From: Eudorina sp. 2006-703-Eu-15
Taxonomy: Eukaryota > Chlorophyta > Chlorophyceae > Chlamydomonadales > Volvocaceae
Direction of reading: 5' to 3'
Assembly (NCBI GenBank): GCA_003117195.1
Contig: BDSI01000043.1
Coordinates: forward strand, 531,523 to 595,522
Length of the DNA: 64,000 nucleotides
Shown: piece by piece, positions 1-16,221 of the stretch
Numbering within the stretch: the stretch's first letter is position 1
Layout of the letters: each line of letters starts with the position of its first letter
Program-made: the position numbers and the translations under genes
Notes under the pieces: generated by a model
What the model was told of the DNA's origin: nothing
What the model saw: only the letters and a program-made list of their open reading frames with translations
The model's database searches: none

Positions 1-231
1 GTGGCGGTCGGTAGCGGTTGCACCGGTGGTGGGACGGGGGCCTGCAGGGGCGGGTGACTGCGGCTGCGTCCCTGCTCAGCCCGCACAGGGGAGATTGAGT
101 CCGGGTCGTGTTTAGGTGGGACGTTGATCAGGGGGATGCTGGTCGCTTCGTCACCCGCGCGGCCCCTCCCCCTTCCCCCTTCCCCCTCCCCATACTACCA
201 ATTTCCTACATCTCCCTCCCCCTCCCTGGAG

Positions 232-781
232 ATACCGTCCTGGCGCAGACCAGGCTTCGCCGGGCCCTTGCCCTGGCAGTGGCTCCACTCCATCACTGCC
301 TACCAACGCGCTGTGCCCCCTGCCACGGCCCGGGTATGTCCGAGCTACTTGCAGTTCAACCACCCATTTCCCCTTCCCCCCTCGCCCCGTGGGTTTTCCT
401 CCCCCTCCCTCCTCCAAACGTAGGCGGCCGGGACCACTTCATCTTCCTGCCCGGGGACAGGGGCTCGTGTCACGTGGAGGGCTGGCTGCAGGAGGGCATG
501 ATCAAGGTGCGTATGTCCAGCGAGGAACCCGCCCAAGGTGCGTGCGTGTGATAAAAGGTATCGGAGCCGCGAGAAGTGAAGTCCAGCGCAACAGGCGATG
601 TGGGCGACGGAAACAGAGGACACCCGAAACCCGCCCGAATCACCGATAACCGTGATGGAAGTGACCGGTGAGGGCGTCGTAGGCGGTAGGTGCGTGTGTG
701 TTTAGAAATGAAACCCGCCCCGCGCCCCTCGCGCGCGTGTGTGTGTTATCAAAGAGAAAAGCTGAGCCGCGAAAAAACAGC

Positions 782-823
<42 letters not shown>

Positions 824-3800
824 CTCCCACCCTTGGAGACCCAGCGCCTAGCGACCCTCCCCGCACTCCCGCCCTCGCGCGGTCGCATTCTGCACTGCCC
901 CTCCCCCCATCCTTGACCGACCAAGTACCTATTTTTTTCCCTCCTCCCTCGCCCATATGTCTACCAATATGTCTACCAATATGCTGCCAATATGCCTACC
1001 AATCTCCTACACCCCTCCCTCGCCCAGCTGGTCCACTTCGGAATGCAGCGCCGCAACCTCACCTGGCAGAACATCCAGAACAAGGTGGGGAGGGGCCGGA
1101 GGGCGGGGCTGAGACCGGATCTCCGCCACGTGGCCAGGGCCGGGGACTGCCAGAGAGCGCAGACGACGGGCTCCAGTGCGGGAAGGGGGCCAGGGCCGAG
1201 GGCCAGGCGGGAGAGGTCCATGCCAACGAAACCGCAGGAGGGGAGGGGAGGGGAGGGGTGCTGCGCGCCCCTCCCCTCTTTGTCAATCAAGACAGCGAAA
1301 TCGCATCCCCCCTTCGGACTGCACGGCTTTGGATACAGACACTCGTTTTGATTCTTACCACAGCAGCAGTAATGCCTGCTTTACTACAAGACGTCAGTTT
1401 CTGATCTTGGCGTTGGGAGCTAGGGCTCCTCGTCGCATACACGCCGCCAGCGGGCAATGACCCTTCCGACTTTTCGAAATAGTATTAGGCAACCCGCATG
1501 CCTCCGTAAGTTGCCTACCCGGTTCCGACACCGACGAGGCCGACAACGTCATCGTCGCTGGAGATCTGTCGTACTGTTCCGTACGCCGATCGAACGTTTG
1601 CTCGGGGGCCGCAGCGCAGCTTGAACATGTCCACCAACTTGCTGCACCCCTGCTCCTCCGCCGTCCCCCTTCCTCCATCCCCCTCAATAATGTCAAGACT
1701 GTGAAACCGCACCACCCTTGCCCCCCGCTCCGGGCCCCGCCCGCCCCACAACAGGAGTTCGCGTGCATCCAGACGAAGCGGGACCTCGTGGTGCCCCCCC
1801 GGAGTGCCAGTGATGGGGCGCTGATGCCCAACAGGACGGCGGAGCACTACGAGGTGGGAAGGGGGCCCCGGAATGGCTGAGGGACGGAGGGCCCTGGTGG
1901 GGCCCTGCGGGGATCCGCTGCGTGTGTGTCTGTGTGTGCAAGCGTCTGTGTGTTTAGAATTGCAACCCGCGTCTGTGTGTGTAACATATCTGACCGGGCC
2001 TGGCACTGGCCAAGGGCTGCTACCCCCGCCCTTACGGACAGACCGCCGAAGCACTCCCCTCCCTTTGCGGGGGAAGGAGACGGGCGTTAGGGGCCGCATC
2101 CCCCTCCCGTGTGTGTGTGTGTGTGTCTGTATCATTACATATCTGCCGGGCCGACGCTGGCCGGGGGCGCTAACCCGCCCCATACGGGAGACCGCCGAAG
2201 CACTCTCCCAGAGAACTGGGAGAGGGGTGAGGAGACACAGCACGGGACCACAAGGGTGCCGTGCACCCGGGGCCTCTAGCCCCATCTAAAATGCGCCACG
2301 AGGTCAGGCACCAAGCCAGCCTGCCTTTATAAAGCCGATCACGGGGCCAACTCAAACAAAACCCCTACACGTTCAGCGCAACCAGCCGAAGGCCAGGCAC
2401 ACACGGCAAAAGCAGACCACGCAACGGAGCGAGCACTATGCAGGTGGCACGGCTCCGAACCTCCTGGGAAAGCAGTCGCGGCCACGCGGTCCAACCAGTG
2501 CGTCCTTACGGTGCACAGGGCTGGGCAATCTGGCGGGTAAAGTACGCATAAAAGCACCATGAACCAGGCTGCCATAACCCTGCTTACTGAGAACGTCCTA
2601 GGTCAACACATGCGTCCACTGCCCCGCTAAACCCAACCCTCCCGCTATACACGAGCCTCCACGCTAGCCCGTCCTCCATTGCTCCATAACCCAACTCTGC
2701 TACCCATTCTCAACCTTCTGCTTCTTCCCCTTTCCAGTGGCTTTCGCAGCCGCGCCCTTCTCTGCGCCCTTCCCTACGGCCGCTGCCGCCCTAGATGCTG
2801 CTGAGGAAACTCGCATCCCCAGCGTGCTGAGCCACTTCCCCAGATCCTCTTCCCCCCTGTTCTCCAACTCGTTGAGGTCGCTCTTGTCGAGGTAGTCGCG
2901 AGTACGCGGCGAGACCTGTTGCCGTAGAACTGCTGCACGCCCCCCGGTGGGGGCCGCAAGCAGCGCCTCCCGGTAGGTTGCCATCTTTCCACCTTTCCTC
3001 CTCCCTTGCTGCGATACAGTGCTGGGCGCTGAACCTCCCTCCGCCAGCTGCAAGGTCACCTGCAATGGCGGCGGTGGTGGGCCCTGATGCTGCAGCTGCG
3101 GGGGTGCAGGCATGGGTGCTGCCTCCTTCATGGCTGCGGCCGGCACGCTGTGTGTGTTCAGCAAAGAAACCTACATGACCCAAACCAGTTACCAACATAC
3201 TTGCCAGGGCGTGAGTGTTGGCGTGGTGGTGGTGGTGGGTTGCGTACTGCCGGCGAGTGTGCGCGTGCACCCTTCCAAACCATCCTCGCACTGGCCTGTC
3301 TTTGACGGCGGTGGCCTCCCGGATACGGCCCGGGGGGACGGGGGAAGGGGGAAGGGGTGTTGCTCGTTGGACTGCACGGTGGCATGCCAACAAGCCCGCC
3401 TTGACGTCACACTTTCCACAAGCCGCCCGACCAACTGACACCCAGCACTCGGCCAACACGCACCCGTCCACTGGGTGAACGGTGACCACCAGAAGGCATC
3501 AACGGATTTCCTTTTCCCACGCCTTTCCACGTTTCCAGAGGAGGGGGACGGTGGGTAGCACGCCCGAATTAGCTACTGTAGGTAGTTCAAGGATGCGATC
3601 TGACTCTGTCCAACCTCGCGAGCCGATGGTGGCACCCGACGGCCCCCCGTGGCCCTCCCACCTCCGTTCGGACCGTTGCTCCGGCAGCAGAGCAGCTTCA
3701 AAGTGTCTACCAATTCCCCATGCCCTCCTGCCTCCCTCCTCCCTCCCTCCCAAACCCCACACCCTAAACCCCGGCTCCCCCCAACCCCCACCCCCGCTCC

Positions 3801-6719
3801 CTGACCCTCCTCCCCCGGTGGCAGTGGCTGGTGTCCAACAAGGGGTACGACGGCAACCGCACGCTGCTGTTCTTCTTCGCGGGCGGGGTGGCGGATGGCG
3901 AGTACAGCGGCGGGACGCGGCTGGTGGGTGACGGGGGAGGGGGGGGCTGGCGCGGGCTTGGAATGGGGCGATGGAGGCAGGAAGGAAGGGAGGCAAGGAG
4001 GCAGGGAGGGAGGCGGCGGTGCAGCGCATTGGCAGGCTGTGCTGGCTGCCAGGGCAAACGACCCGGTGGAGAATGGACAGCACCAAGACCTATCCAGGGA
4101 GAAGACAGGAGGGTATACACCATCGATCCCTTTGGGGTCCGCTGTAACGTTCATTCATTCAGTCATTCAGTCAGTCAGTCAGTCAGGAGGGTGGAGGCAG
4201 GGCGTCGGGCGCCACTGTCGGCTGGCGAGTCGGCCTCGTCGTGTGCTTGCCTTGGGGTAGCTTCCACCAGAGAATAAAAAACATACTTGGTTTGGTGTAG
4301 CTTCCGCCAGGGAATTAAAATGTATGTTTTATCATCGGGTCCCTAGGCTTTGTGATATGGCGGCCACATGCGTCCCTGCACTCGGCCATGGTGCATGTGC
4401 GGAGGGCCGCACACACGCACCGCTTCTCGCGGCTCAGTTCTCTTCAACACACGCACCACACAGCCACGCGCTCACCCCCTAGGCAGCCACAGACTTCCTG
4501 TCACGCGGCTCAGTCGCCCGCCACGATACCACCTGGGGCCCGTCGTCCCCAACCGCGCTTCCCTCCCCCTACATCCCTCCCCCTCCCCCTCCCCCTACAT
4601 CCCTCCCCTCCCCCTCCCCCTACATCCCTCCCCCTCCCCCTCCCCCTACATCCCTCCCCCTCCCTCCCCCTCCCCCTACATCCCTCCCCCTGCATCCCTC
4701 CCCCTACATCCCTCCCCCTGCATCCCTCCCCCTCCCTCCCCCTCCCCCTACATCCCTCCCCCTGCATCCCTCCCTCCCCCTCCCCCTACATCCCTCCCCC
4801 TGCATCCCTCCCTCCCCCTCCCCCTCCCCTCCCCCCTCCCCCTTTTCCCCAGGCCCTCAAGACGCTGCTCCAGGGCCTCAAGGCCCCTCCCCCCGACGTG
4901 CTCTTCTTCGAGGGCCCCATCTTCGGACGCTACCAGGAGCTGCTACGGACATGCAAGTTCTGCATCGCGCCGTAAGTGTACGACGGAGACGCGCATGACC
5001 GTGAGTGTACGACTGTGAGTGTACGACGGAGACGCGCAGGACCCTCCTCCCCGCGGGGCCCCGGGGCCCCGTCCTCCGTCGCGCTTCAAGACCTCCGCCC
5101 CCTGCCCTCCCCCCCCGGCTCATCACGCGCCAAAGGCCCCCCACCCCCTGCTTGCGGCTCACATGTAACGCATGCGTGAGTGTGCTGACTGCACATCGTG
5201 AGGGTTGTATGTTCATGTAGAGGCATGCATCACCCTTCCCCCTTCCTGACCCCCTGTCCCTCGGCGCGCTTACGTTCCGCTCCCTCCCACCCGCCCTTCC
5301 ACACGCCCACCCGCCCTTCCACACGCCCACCCGCCCTTCCACACGCCCACCCGCGCCTTTCCACCCGCCCACCCGCCCTTCCACCCGCCCACCCGCCCTT
5401 CCACCCGCCCACCCGCCCTTCCACCGGCCCACCCGCCCTTCCACCCGCCCACCCGCCCTTCCACCGGCCCACCCGCCCTTCCACCCGCCCACCCGCCCTT
5501 CCACCGGCCCACCCGCCCTTCCACCCGCCCACCCGCCCTTCCACCGGCCCACCCGCCCTTCCACCCGCCCACCCGCCCTTCCACCGGCCCACCCGCCCTT
5601 CCACCCGCCCACCCGCCCTTGCTCTCCTCCGCCGGCTCGCCCCAGGTATGGTTACGGGTGGGGCATCCGGCTGGTCCAGGCCATTCACTTTGGTTGCATC
5701 CCCGTCATCATCCAGGACCACGTGTATCAGCCCTTCGAGGTAGGGGTGAGCGGGGCGAGGGAGGCGAGGGAGGCTAGGGAGGCTGGCCCCCCGGTCGGCT
5801 GCGGGTGTGCTGTGTTGAGGGCAAGGGTCGTTGGGTGCATGGCGGGATGGCGGGCCGGGGGCCGAAGGGGCTTCCAGGGCCAAAGGCTGCACCCAAACCC
5901 AAAGGAGGCCGCGCACCGGCGAGGATACGATCAGGTCACCCGCCCACCCGCCCTTACATACGGTAGATGGGGTGTGGAGCGAGACGGCGGCGGGGTTTCG
6001 GAGCGGCAGCAGTCGGCGCATTGCTCGCCGAGCGCATGTGTGTGCACCGGATGGGGTATTAGGGTTAGGGCGTCCGAGCGCGCGCTCGTGGACGTGCTCA
6101 GCAGCCCGCCCGGGATGGCGTTTTCGGGGCTGGGGCTGTTGGGGGAGAGCCTACTTGGTGATTCCGCCGCCGCGACGGTGTCTCTTGGTGGTTGCGCCCC
6201 CGCGGGTTTCGTTGTACGTGCCTCATTGCGTGTTCTGCCGTACATGGCAAAACACGCAATAGGACACGTGGTGCCGTGGTCTAGCTGCACGAGGATTTGT
6301 GGCTCAGCTGTCCAAACACACACGGCACACGCGTTTCACACACACAGGCGGGTTGCACTTCTAAACACACACACACACACACACGGGTTTCTCTTTGATA
6401 ACACACACACACACGGGTTTTGAAATCACACGCTCGCACGTGCACGCACGTGCACGCACCTACGGGGCGGGCCGAAACGCAGGACTTCATGCCGTACGAG
6501 GAGTTCTCGGTCCGCATGCGGCTGTCGGACCTGCCGCACATCATCGAGCTGCTGCGGAGCTACTCGGAGGCGCAGCTGGCGGCGCTGCGGCTGGGGATGG
6601 CCAGGTACTGGCGGGCCTTTGTGTGGGAGCGGGAGCTGGGCGGCATGGCCTACGAATGGACGCTGGCGGGGCTCCAGCGGCGGCTCTACCACCTGGACGG
6701 CCAGTACTTCAAACGATGA
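232..6719 (+). CDS. Exostosin-family (GT47) glycosyltransferase, 3' part
   Basis: Eight exons are read from GT/AG borders and matching phases: 232-330, 424-506, 1028-1084, 1755-1853, 3825-3923, 4853-4971, 5646-5739 and 6483-6719 (stop TGA). They give about 294 residues; the N-terminus lies left of the window or in unrecognised upstream exons. Motifs seen in order are GGRDHFIFLPGDRGSCH, TKRDLVVPP, LLFFFAGG, then FCIAPYGYGWGIRL running into GCIPVIIQDHVYQPFE, and PYEEFSVRMRLSDLP. This is the standard order of the exostosin domain (PF03016). Family members are Golgi type II membrane proteins that transfer sugars to cell-wall or glycan chains from nucleotide sugars; the substrate here cannot be told. 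The phase-1 join at 330/424 restores the GGRDH motif, which supports that splice. Introns are 93 to 1971 nt and hold C-rich, GT and minisatellite repeats. Family assignment is firm; exon 1 of this list is less certain than the others. Confidence 0.88.
783..822. repeat. (GT)n microsatellite
   Basis: About 40 bp of pure GT in intron 507-1027. Flanking text (TTATCAAAGAGAAA at about 747) reappears reverse-complemented at about 6390-6405 beside another CA tract, so the tract belongs to a dispersed GT-bearing element. Confidence 0.9.
2700..3131 (-). CDS. Hypothetical ORF nested in a glycosyltransferase intron
   Basis: A 143-codon open frame begins at an ATG at 3131 and lies antisense inside the 1971-nt intron 1854-3824. 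The product starts with a Pro/Gln-rich stretch, then has a mixed-composition middle (residues about 50-110, with RDYLDKSDLNELENRGEEDL) and ends in an Ala/Lys-rich tail, GKGKKQKVENG, that could be a nuclear signal. The middle is too balanced to look like a simple-repeat shadow. An upstream exon is possible because a CAG precedes the open frame near 3150. I do not recognise the family. It could be a nested gene, a captured gene fragment inside a transposon, or a fortuitous frame. Just upstream lies a short sequence related to one at about 32170, suggesting repeat DNA nearby. Confidence 0.35.
   Translation of the reverse strand: MKEAAPMPAPPQLQHQGPPPPPLQVTLQLAEGGSAPSTVSQQGRRKGGKMATYREALLAAPTGGRAAVLRQQVSPRTRDYLDKSDLNELENRGEEDLGKWLSTLGMRVSSAASRAAAAVGKGAEKGAAAKATGKGKKQKVENG
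4112..4175 (+). repeat. Dispersed GTATACACC...GTAACGTTCATTCATT repeat, copy in GT47 intron
   Basis: Member of the family described at 13216-13280. It lies in intron 3924-4852 and ends in CATT/CAGT repeats. Confidence 0.75.
4553..4850. repeat. C-rich polypyrimidine tandem repeat in intron
   Basis: Nearly 300 bp of irregular CCCTCC / CCCCTACATC / CCCCTGCATC repeats end directly at the acceptor of the exon starting at 4853. The strand is almost entirely pyrimidine, acting as a very long polypyrimidine tract. Confidence 0.85.
5283..5622. repeat. 20-bp minisatellite in glycosyltransferase intron
   Basis: Tandem copies of ACCCGCCCTTCCACCCGCCC, many alternating with a version ending CCGGCCC, fill about 340 bp of the intron 4972-5645. 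The alternation of the two variants makes a 40-bp higher-order unit in the second half. Confidence 0.9.
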
Positions 6720-6976
6720 CCCCAGGGAGGAGGAGGAGGAGGGAGGAGGAGGAGGAGGAGGGAGGAGGGGGAAAAGGGAGGAGGAGGAGGGAGGAGGAGG
6801 AGGGAGGAGGAGGAGGAGGGAGGAGGAGGAGGAGGAGGGAGGAGGAGGAGGAGGGCGGAGGAGGAGGGAGGAGGAGGGAGGAGGAGGAGGAGGAGGAGGA
6901 GGAGGAGGAGGGAGGAGGGGGGGGGAGGAGGAGGGAGGAGGAGGAGGGAGGAGGGGGGGGAAAGGGAGGAGGGGAA
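6720..6976. repeat. (GGA)n polypurine block directly after the stop codon
   Basis: About 255 bp of GGA/GGAGG repeats, almost all purine on the + strand, begin within ten bases of the glycosyltransferase stop. If transcribed this is the start of the 3' UTR. No TGTAA polyadenylation signal was seen in or just after it. Confidence 0.9.
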
Positions 6977-7598
6977 TTGGAGACCGATCAAGCTAAGCGT
7001 GGGAGGAGCGGGACAAGGAACGGAGGCTTGGAAGGAACGGAAGGAGAGCACTGGAAGGAACACACCGGGGCGGGGGCCGAGGGGGTGGGGGTCGGAGCGA
7101 GAAGGGCACGAGGGGGAGGGAGGGGGCTGCACAGCATGTATAGGCAGGGACGTACCGGGGCACGGTGGGTTGGGTTCGACTGGCTGGGCGGGAAATGGTG
7201 AAACCCCGACACTGGTGCAATCATGCGGCATGAAAAGGAAACGGTAGATGGAGATGCCGCGTGAATCTCGGGATCTCGAGGTAGGGTAGACGTCCAACGT
7301 ACCCATAAGTAGCGGCAGTAGCGGCAATGGGAGCGGGGTTGGGAAACGCGGAGGGACCGGCTGCGATAGTCGGAGGGGCGGGGGCCGGGGCGGGATGGTC
7401 CGGGCGCTGTCAGTTGGTTGTCGCGGGGCTGCGGGGCTGCGTTAGAAATCCCCCAGGAGAAATAGCGCCGTGTGATGTTGCATGTGAGCAATTTCGTGCT
7501 TTTGGATGCGGAAGACCGACCTTATTTTTATGGCTTGATGGGCAATGGTGACGGCGATGGCGTGCAATCGGCACAAGCAGACATCGACCCGGCTCGGT

Positions 7599-7714
<116 letters not shown>

Positions 7715-8932
7715 AAATAAATCGAGAGACACGACTTGCGAGGACCCTAATTGCGCACGCGGACGAGTGAGGCCGTTGGCTGCGCATTGCCGACAGGCCG
7801 GGGACGTGTATATAGAAAAGAGGGGCGACATGCGATAAAGCAGAAGCAACGACAGTGTGTCCCCGTAATGGAGAGTCGCGGCTGTGCGGGCGGCTTACGC
7901 GGGGCGGCGACGGACATGCAAGGGACAGCAGGACCCGACCCAGCCCGAGGTCAAACCGGTTGCTGGAGATGCAGCTGGGGAGGAACGTCGAGATTACGGT
8001 GCCAGCGTCCGGGCTCCAAGGCGTGTGTGCGCGTCGCGCCGCCTCGTCGATGGGCGTGCGCAAACAAGGATGCAACAGCAGACCCACGATCAAAGCAGCG
8101 AAAGGACAAGAAACGCGAACCCGAAAGCGACAATACCCGCCTAACCGGAGTCGGAAGGCCAGCGGTAGGGTAGTCGCCGGCAGTGCACACGTAGGGGGGC
8201 AAGGCAGAGAGGATGTGAAGTCAGGCTAAAGATGGTAAAAACTTTTATCAAAGACAGGAATAAGTGACCGGTGTGCGTGACGGAGAGGCGGCGCGGCGAA
8301 AGAGGCGGGGAGGGACGCGCGGCAGGGATAAGGGGAGTAGCCGCGGGTCGTACGGCGGGTCGTACGGCAAGTACGGCAGGGGCAGTACGGCAATCGAAGC
8401 GTGTGTGGGCGGAGGGGGGTACGCTGACGGTGTGCGGTCCGGACAAGCCGGATCCCCACAGCACCGTCCCGCGTCCCAACCTAATCGTAATAGCTAGGGT
8501 TGCACCCTCCGGCAGGCCTGCCTGCCCAGCTGAGCCAGAGCGAAGCGGCTCGCACGCGTCAGGCCTTGCTGGATCCGGGTATGCAGTCGGGTGCTCCATG
8601 ATGGGGCTATGGTTTGCACAAGGCAGCACATCACCACGCAAGCTTCCCTGTCGTACACCCCTTCCCGTCGCAAGCGGCCCTCGCCTACACGTCCCGCTCG
8701 CTGCCAACTCCCACTGGTCTGGCCCGACCCTCCTCGGGCACCCACGGATCCCCATCGTGCCCGGAAGTGGGCTTCCCTAGTCCCAATCCCTAACCCCCTA
8801 GCGTCTCGCGCTGCTATCTATCCATCACGAGTCTACGTCTACTGGCTGCACGCAGCGGATCCGGCCGTCCACCACCGATAGGATTGGGTGGTCCGGTCCC
8901 ACCCCCTCCCATCCCCGTCGCGGTCGGCCCAG

Positions 8933-9041
<109 letters not shown>

Positions 9042-11973
9042 AAGCAGGCATGTCGCGAGCGTACAGGTGTACATGCGCATACAAATTTCGCCGGGCCTGC
9101 AGTGTATGTGGGTTTGTTGTGCTGCGATCCCCCCCACACGCGGCCGTGATGGTTGCGATTTAGGCAGTGGAGGTACCGAGCTTGGGAGCAGGGCCCTGCC
9201 GGACGCAGCAGTCAACACTCCCGCACCCGTTCGTGGAGCGGGTCGGGCGGTCACTCGCCGGCGGAGGGACTCCAGGGGGGACAACCCGTGACGGCCGGTC
9301 ACGTAGCTGGCAACCCGAACACTGGGTCTGCTGGGATGCTAGGTTTGCTGGGTCTGCTGGCTGTGAAGGGCACCCACCCAGGGGCAGCCAGCAGGAAGGA
9401 GCACCCAGGGGCAGCCAGCAGCTTCCGCCGTGGGTCTGCTGCACGGCGGGGTTGGTGACGTACGGTACTCGGTTGGTGGAGGAGGAGAGGCGACGGGGGT
9501 GCCTGGGCGCGCCGGCGGGAGCAGTGCACCGAACGGGAGGGGGGGAAACGAAAGAGCCTCCCAAAGCCCTTCCATGCGGCTCTTTTCAGTCTCAGCACCT
9601 GGGTGCTGGGGGAAGCGGCGCGGCCGCCGCGTGCATCCGTGCAGTCGTTCGGGGAGGGGAGGGGGGGGATAGAAGGGGCGCGTGCGGCCGACGACACCCG
9701 CGGGTCGGGCAGCGCCGGCATGTGTGTGCGCAGTGACCAGTGCCTGGGACCTCCGCAACTCCGCGTTGCGAGTGAGTGCGTGTGAACCCGCGGCGAGGAA
9801 CCCGCCAGACCCAAGCCAGTAGTCACCGATGTACGGTACATGCCATAAGAGCCGTGCCATGTGTGCCATGTGTTTAAGAATCGAGAGTTGCACGTGTGTG
9901 TGACAGCGACGATACATCAGAGTGTAAAAACGTGAAGCGGTGGAGGAGGTGTGCGTAGCAGGTGTGCGAGGCCGGGACAACAGAGTTGTCAAGACTCTGG
10001 CGCATGGTGATGGGAGTGCGGCGTCGCGTGTTGGCGCCTCCACTCAATCCTCGTCCTGCCTCTTATTTCGGCCCATTTGCGAATAATCCTTGCGCTTTGC
10101 AGCTGGCACACGGATTTTGGAGCTCAGTGCAACGCTTGCTGCTACATAATGCTTGTAAGGGTTACTACTATAATGTTGACCTACGAGAGTCTCGGCCGGC
10201 ACGACGGGACACCACTCGATTTGTATACGACGGGTCCTGCCCTCCGCACCACCGTTTTTGACGACGAGTTGCTCGCAGTACAAGTGCGCGAATCCAGTGC
10301 ACAATGAGCATGGGTTGTATGTGTCCCTGTGGATAAACAACAAATAGGGGGTAAGCGGTTGTGGGGCGCAAGGAACGCGGCCGCCTGCAGCCCGGGTTTC
10401 GGGGCCGATGCGTCAATCCTGCGCCGGCAAAATTCTTCAAAGTCTAGGGATGTCAAACCCATGGCGATGGTAGGGGGGATGAGAGGCGGGCTTCCTCCTT
10501 CCTGTGGTTCGGGGCTACATGACACGTTCTGGAACATGGATCGTGCCACTGCGGAGGGGACGGTCAGCTCGACAAGCATGCAAGGGTGTTATTGCGCGCG
10601 CAGGGCCAAACATGGGAAATGGATCGCAGGGAAAGAGGGAAGACTTGCACAACTTGTCTAACAGTGAACTCATCATTGCTCTTACATGTGGTTGCCCTAA
10701 TCTGTCGCCGGGGAGCCAGGTGGCAGTCATTGCAGAAAGGAAGAGTGTGCATTGCAATGCGTGTAACCCGGCCGACCATATTAGGACTGGTATACGGCGA
10801 CGGAGCAGCAAAAGATTGCCACATGTGACTGCGCAGTACATATGTGGCAGCCATGTGACGTAATACGAATAATCGACGATCGTGCAGGTGTCACTGTGTA
10901 CACCCATGTACAGTTATTGGATGCAAATTAGGCATAATTATGAAAGGCGGCATTCTTATTCGTTCGCATGGTAATTGGGATTTTATTCATCGCCAAAACA
11001 CCAAAACATGCACTAAACTTAACGACGCGCATCAACCGTTGAGTCCGGTGGCCCGGAAACCCAAGGGCATCAAGCAAACTGCATCAGGCAAACTGTATCT
11101 CATTGCACTGCTCGCCTATGTCCAGGACACGACTACGCATTTTTCGGTGGCGGCAGTACTTTGTTACTAAACCCATTTCTCACCCCACCCTTTATCTAGT
11201 AACAGGAAACCGGTGCAAAGAGCCAAAAATGTATCAGCTTTAGAGCATCGAAGCTTATCATCTCCGGCGCGGCATCCGGCTCCGGGGCACGGATCCGGGG
11301 GAGCCTGTAGCGATCCTCAGAAGAAGCAGTTCACAATGCCTCATAAACTTGCAATTTATAGTAATGTTTGATTTCACGAATTTTATACACCCAAGGACCC
11401 CTGTGGCAGTCGGGGCTGCAGGAACGCCTGACGGACCCAGCGCGTCCTGCAACACCTTCCTTAGGGCAAAATCTAGTTGAGATAAAGCTCTGAGATGTTT
11501 TGGCTTGAGGACCACTTGAGTAGAAACCGTCCTCACACATATTGCGGGATCTCCCAGTAATCGATACGGTATCACGCCCGTGCAAAGCATTTCCAAGTCC
11601 TTCAAGCTCAATGCACATGGCTTATGCCGTCCGTTCGATTGATTATATCTTTTGGCATTATATAGCAGTTGCTGATACACCCGACAATTTATTTTTTCCA
11701 GGCCAGAGGGGCGTTTAAGGTAAATCAACATCCCCACGTGGGGTCCTGTGGGACATTCCAGCACGGGGCATCGTCGTGACACTTTGCTTTCCGGAGAACA
11801 TCCGGCGAGGTCAGCGATCCACGACGGTGTGGCGGCGCAACACACAATCCTTTCGCGGGCAGCCAGGACCATCCCTGGCTTCGTTTTGTTTGGATCATGC
11901 TGGCAGCGCATATATTGAATTGCATCTGACGTCGGGAATTCTTGGCAGCTGCCGTTTGGAGTGCCCAACGTCC

Positions 11974-16221
<4,248 letters not shown>

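Noticed and set aside
6059..6076. TTAGGGTTAGGG as a telomeric repeat.
   Set aside because: Only two units and inside an intron; volvocine telomeres use a different, longer unit.
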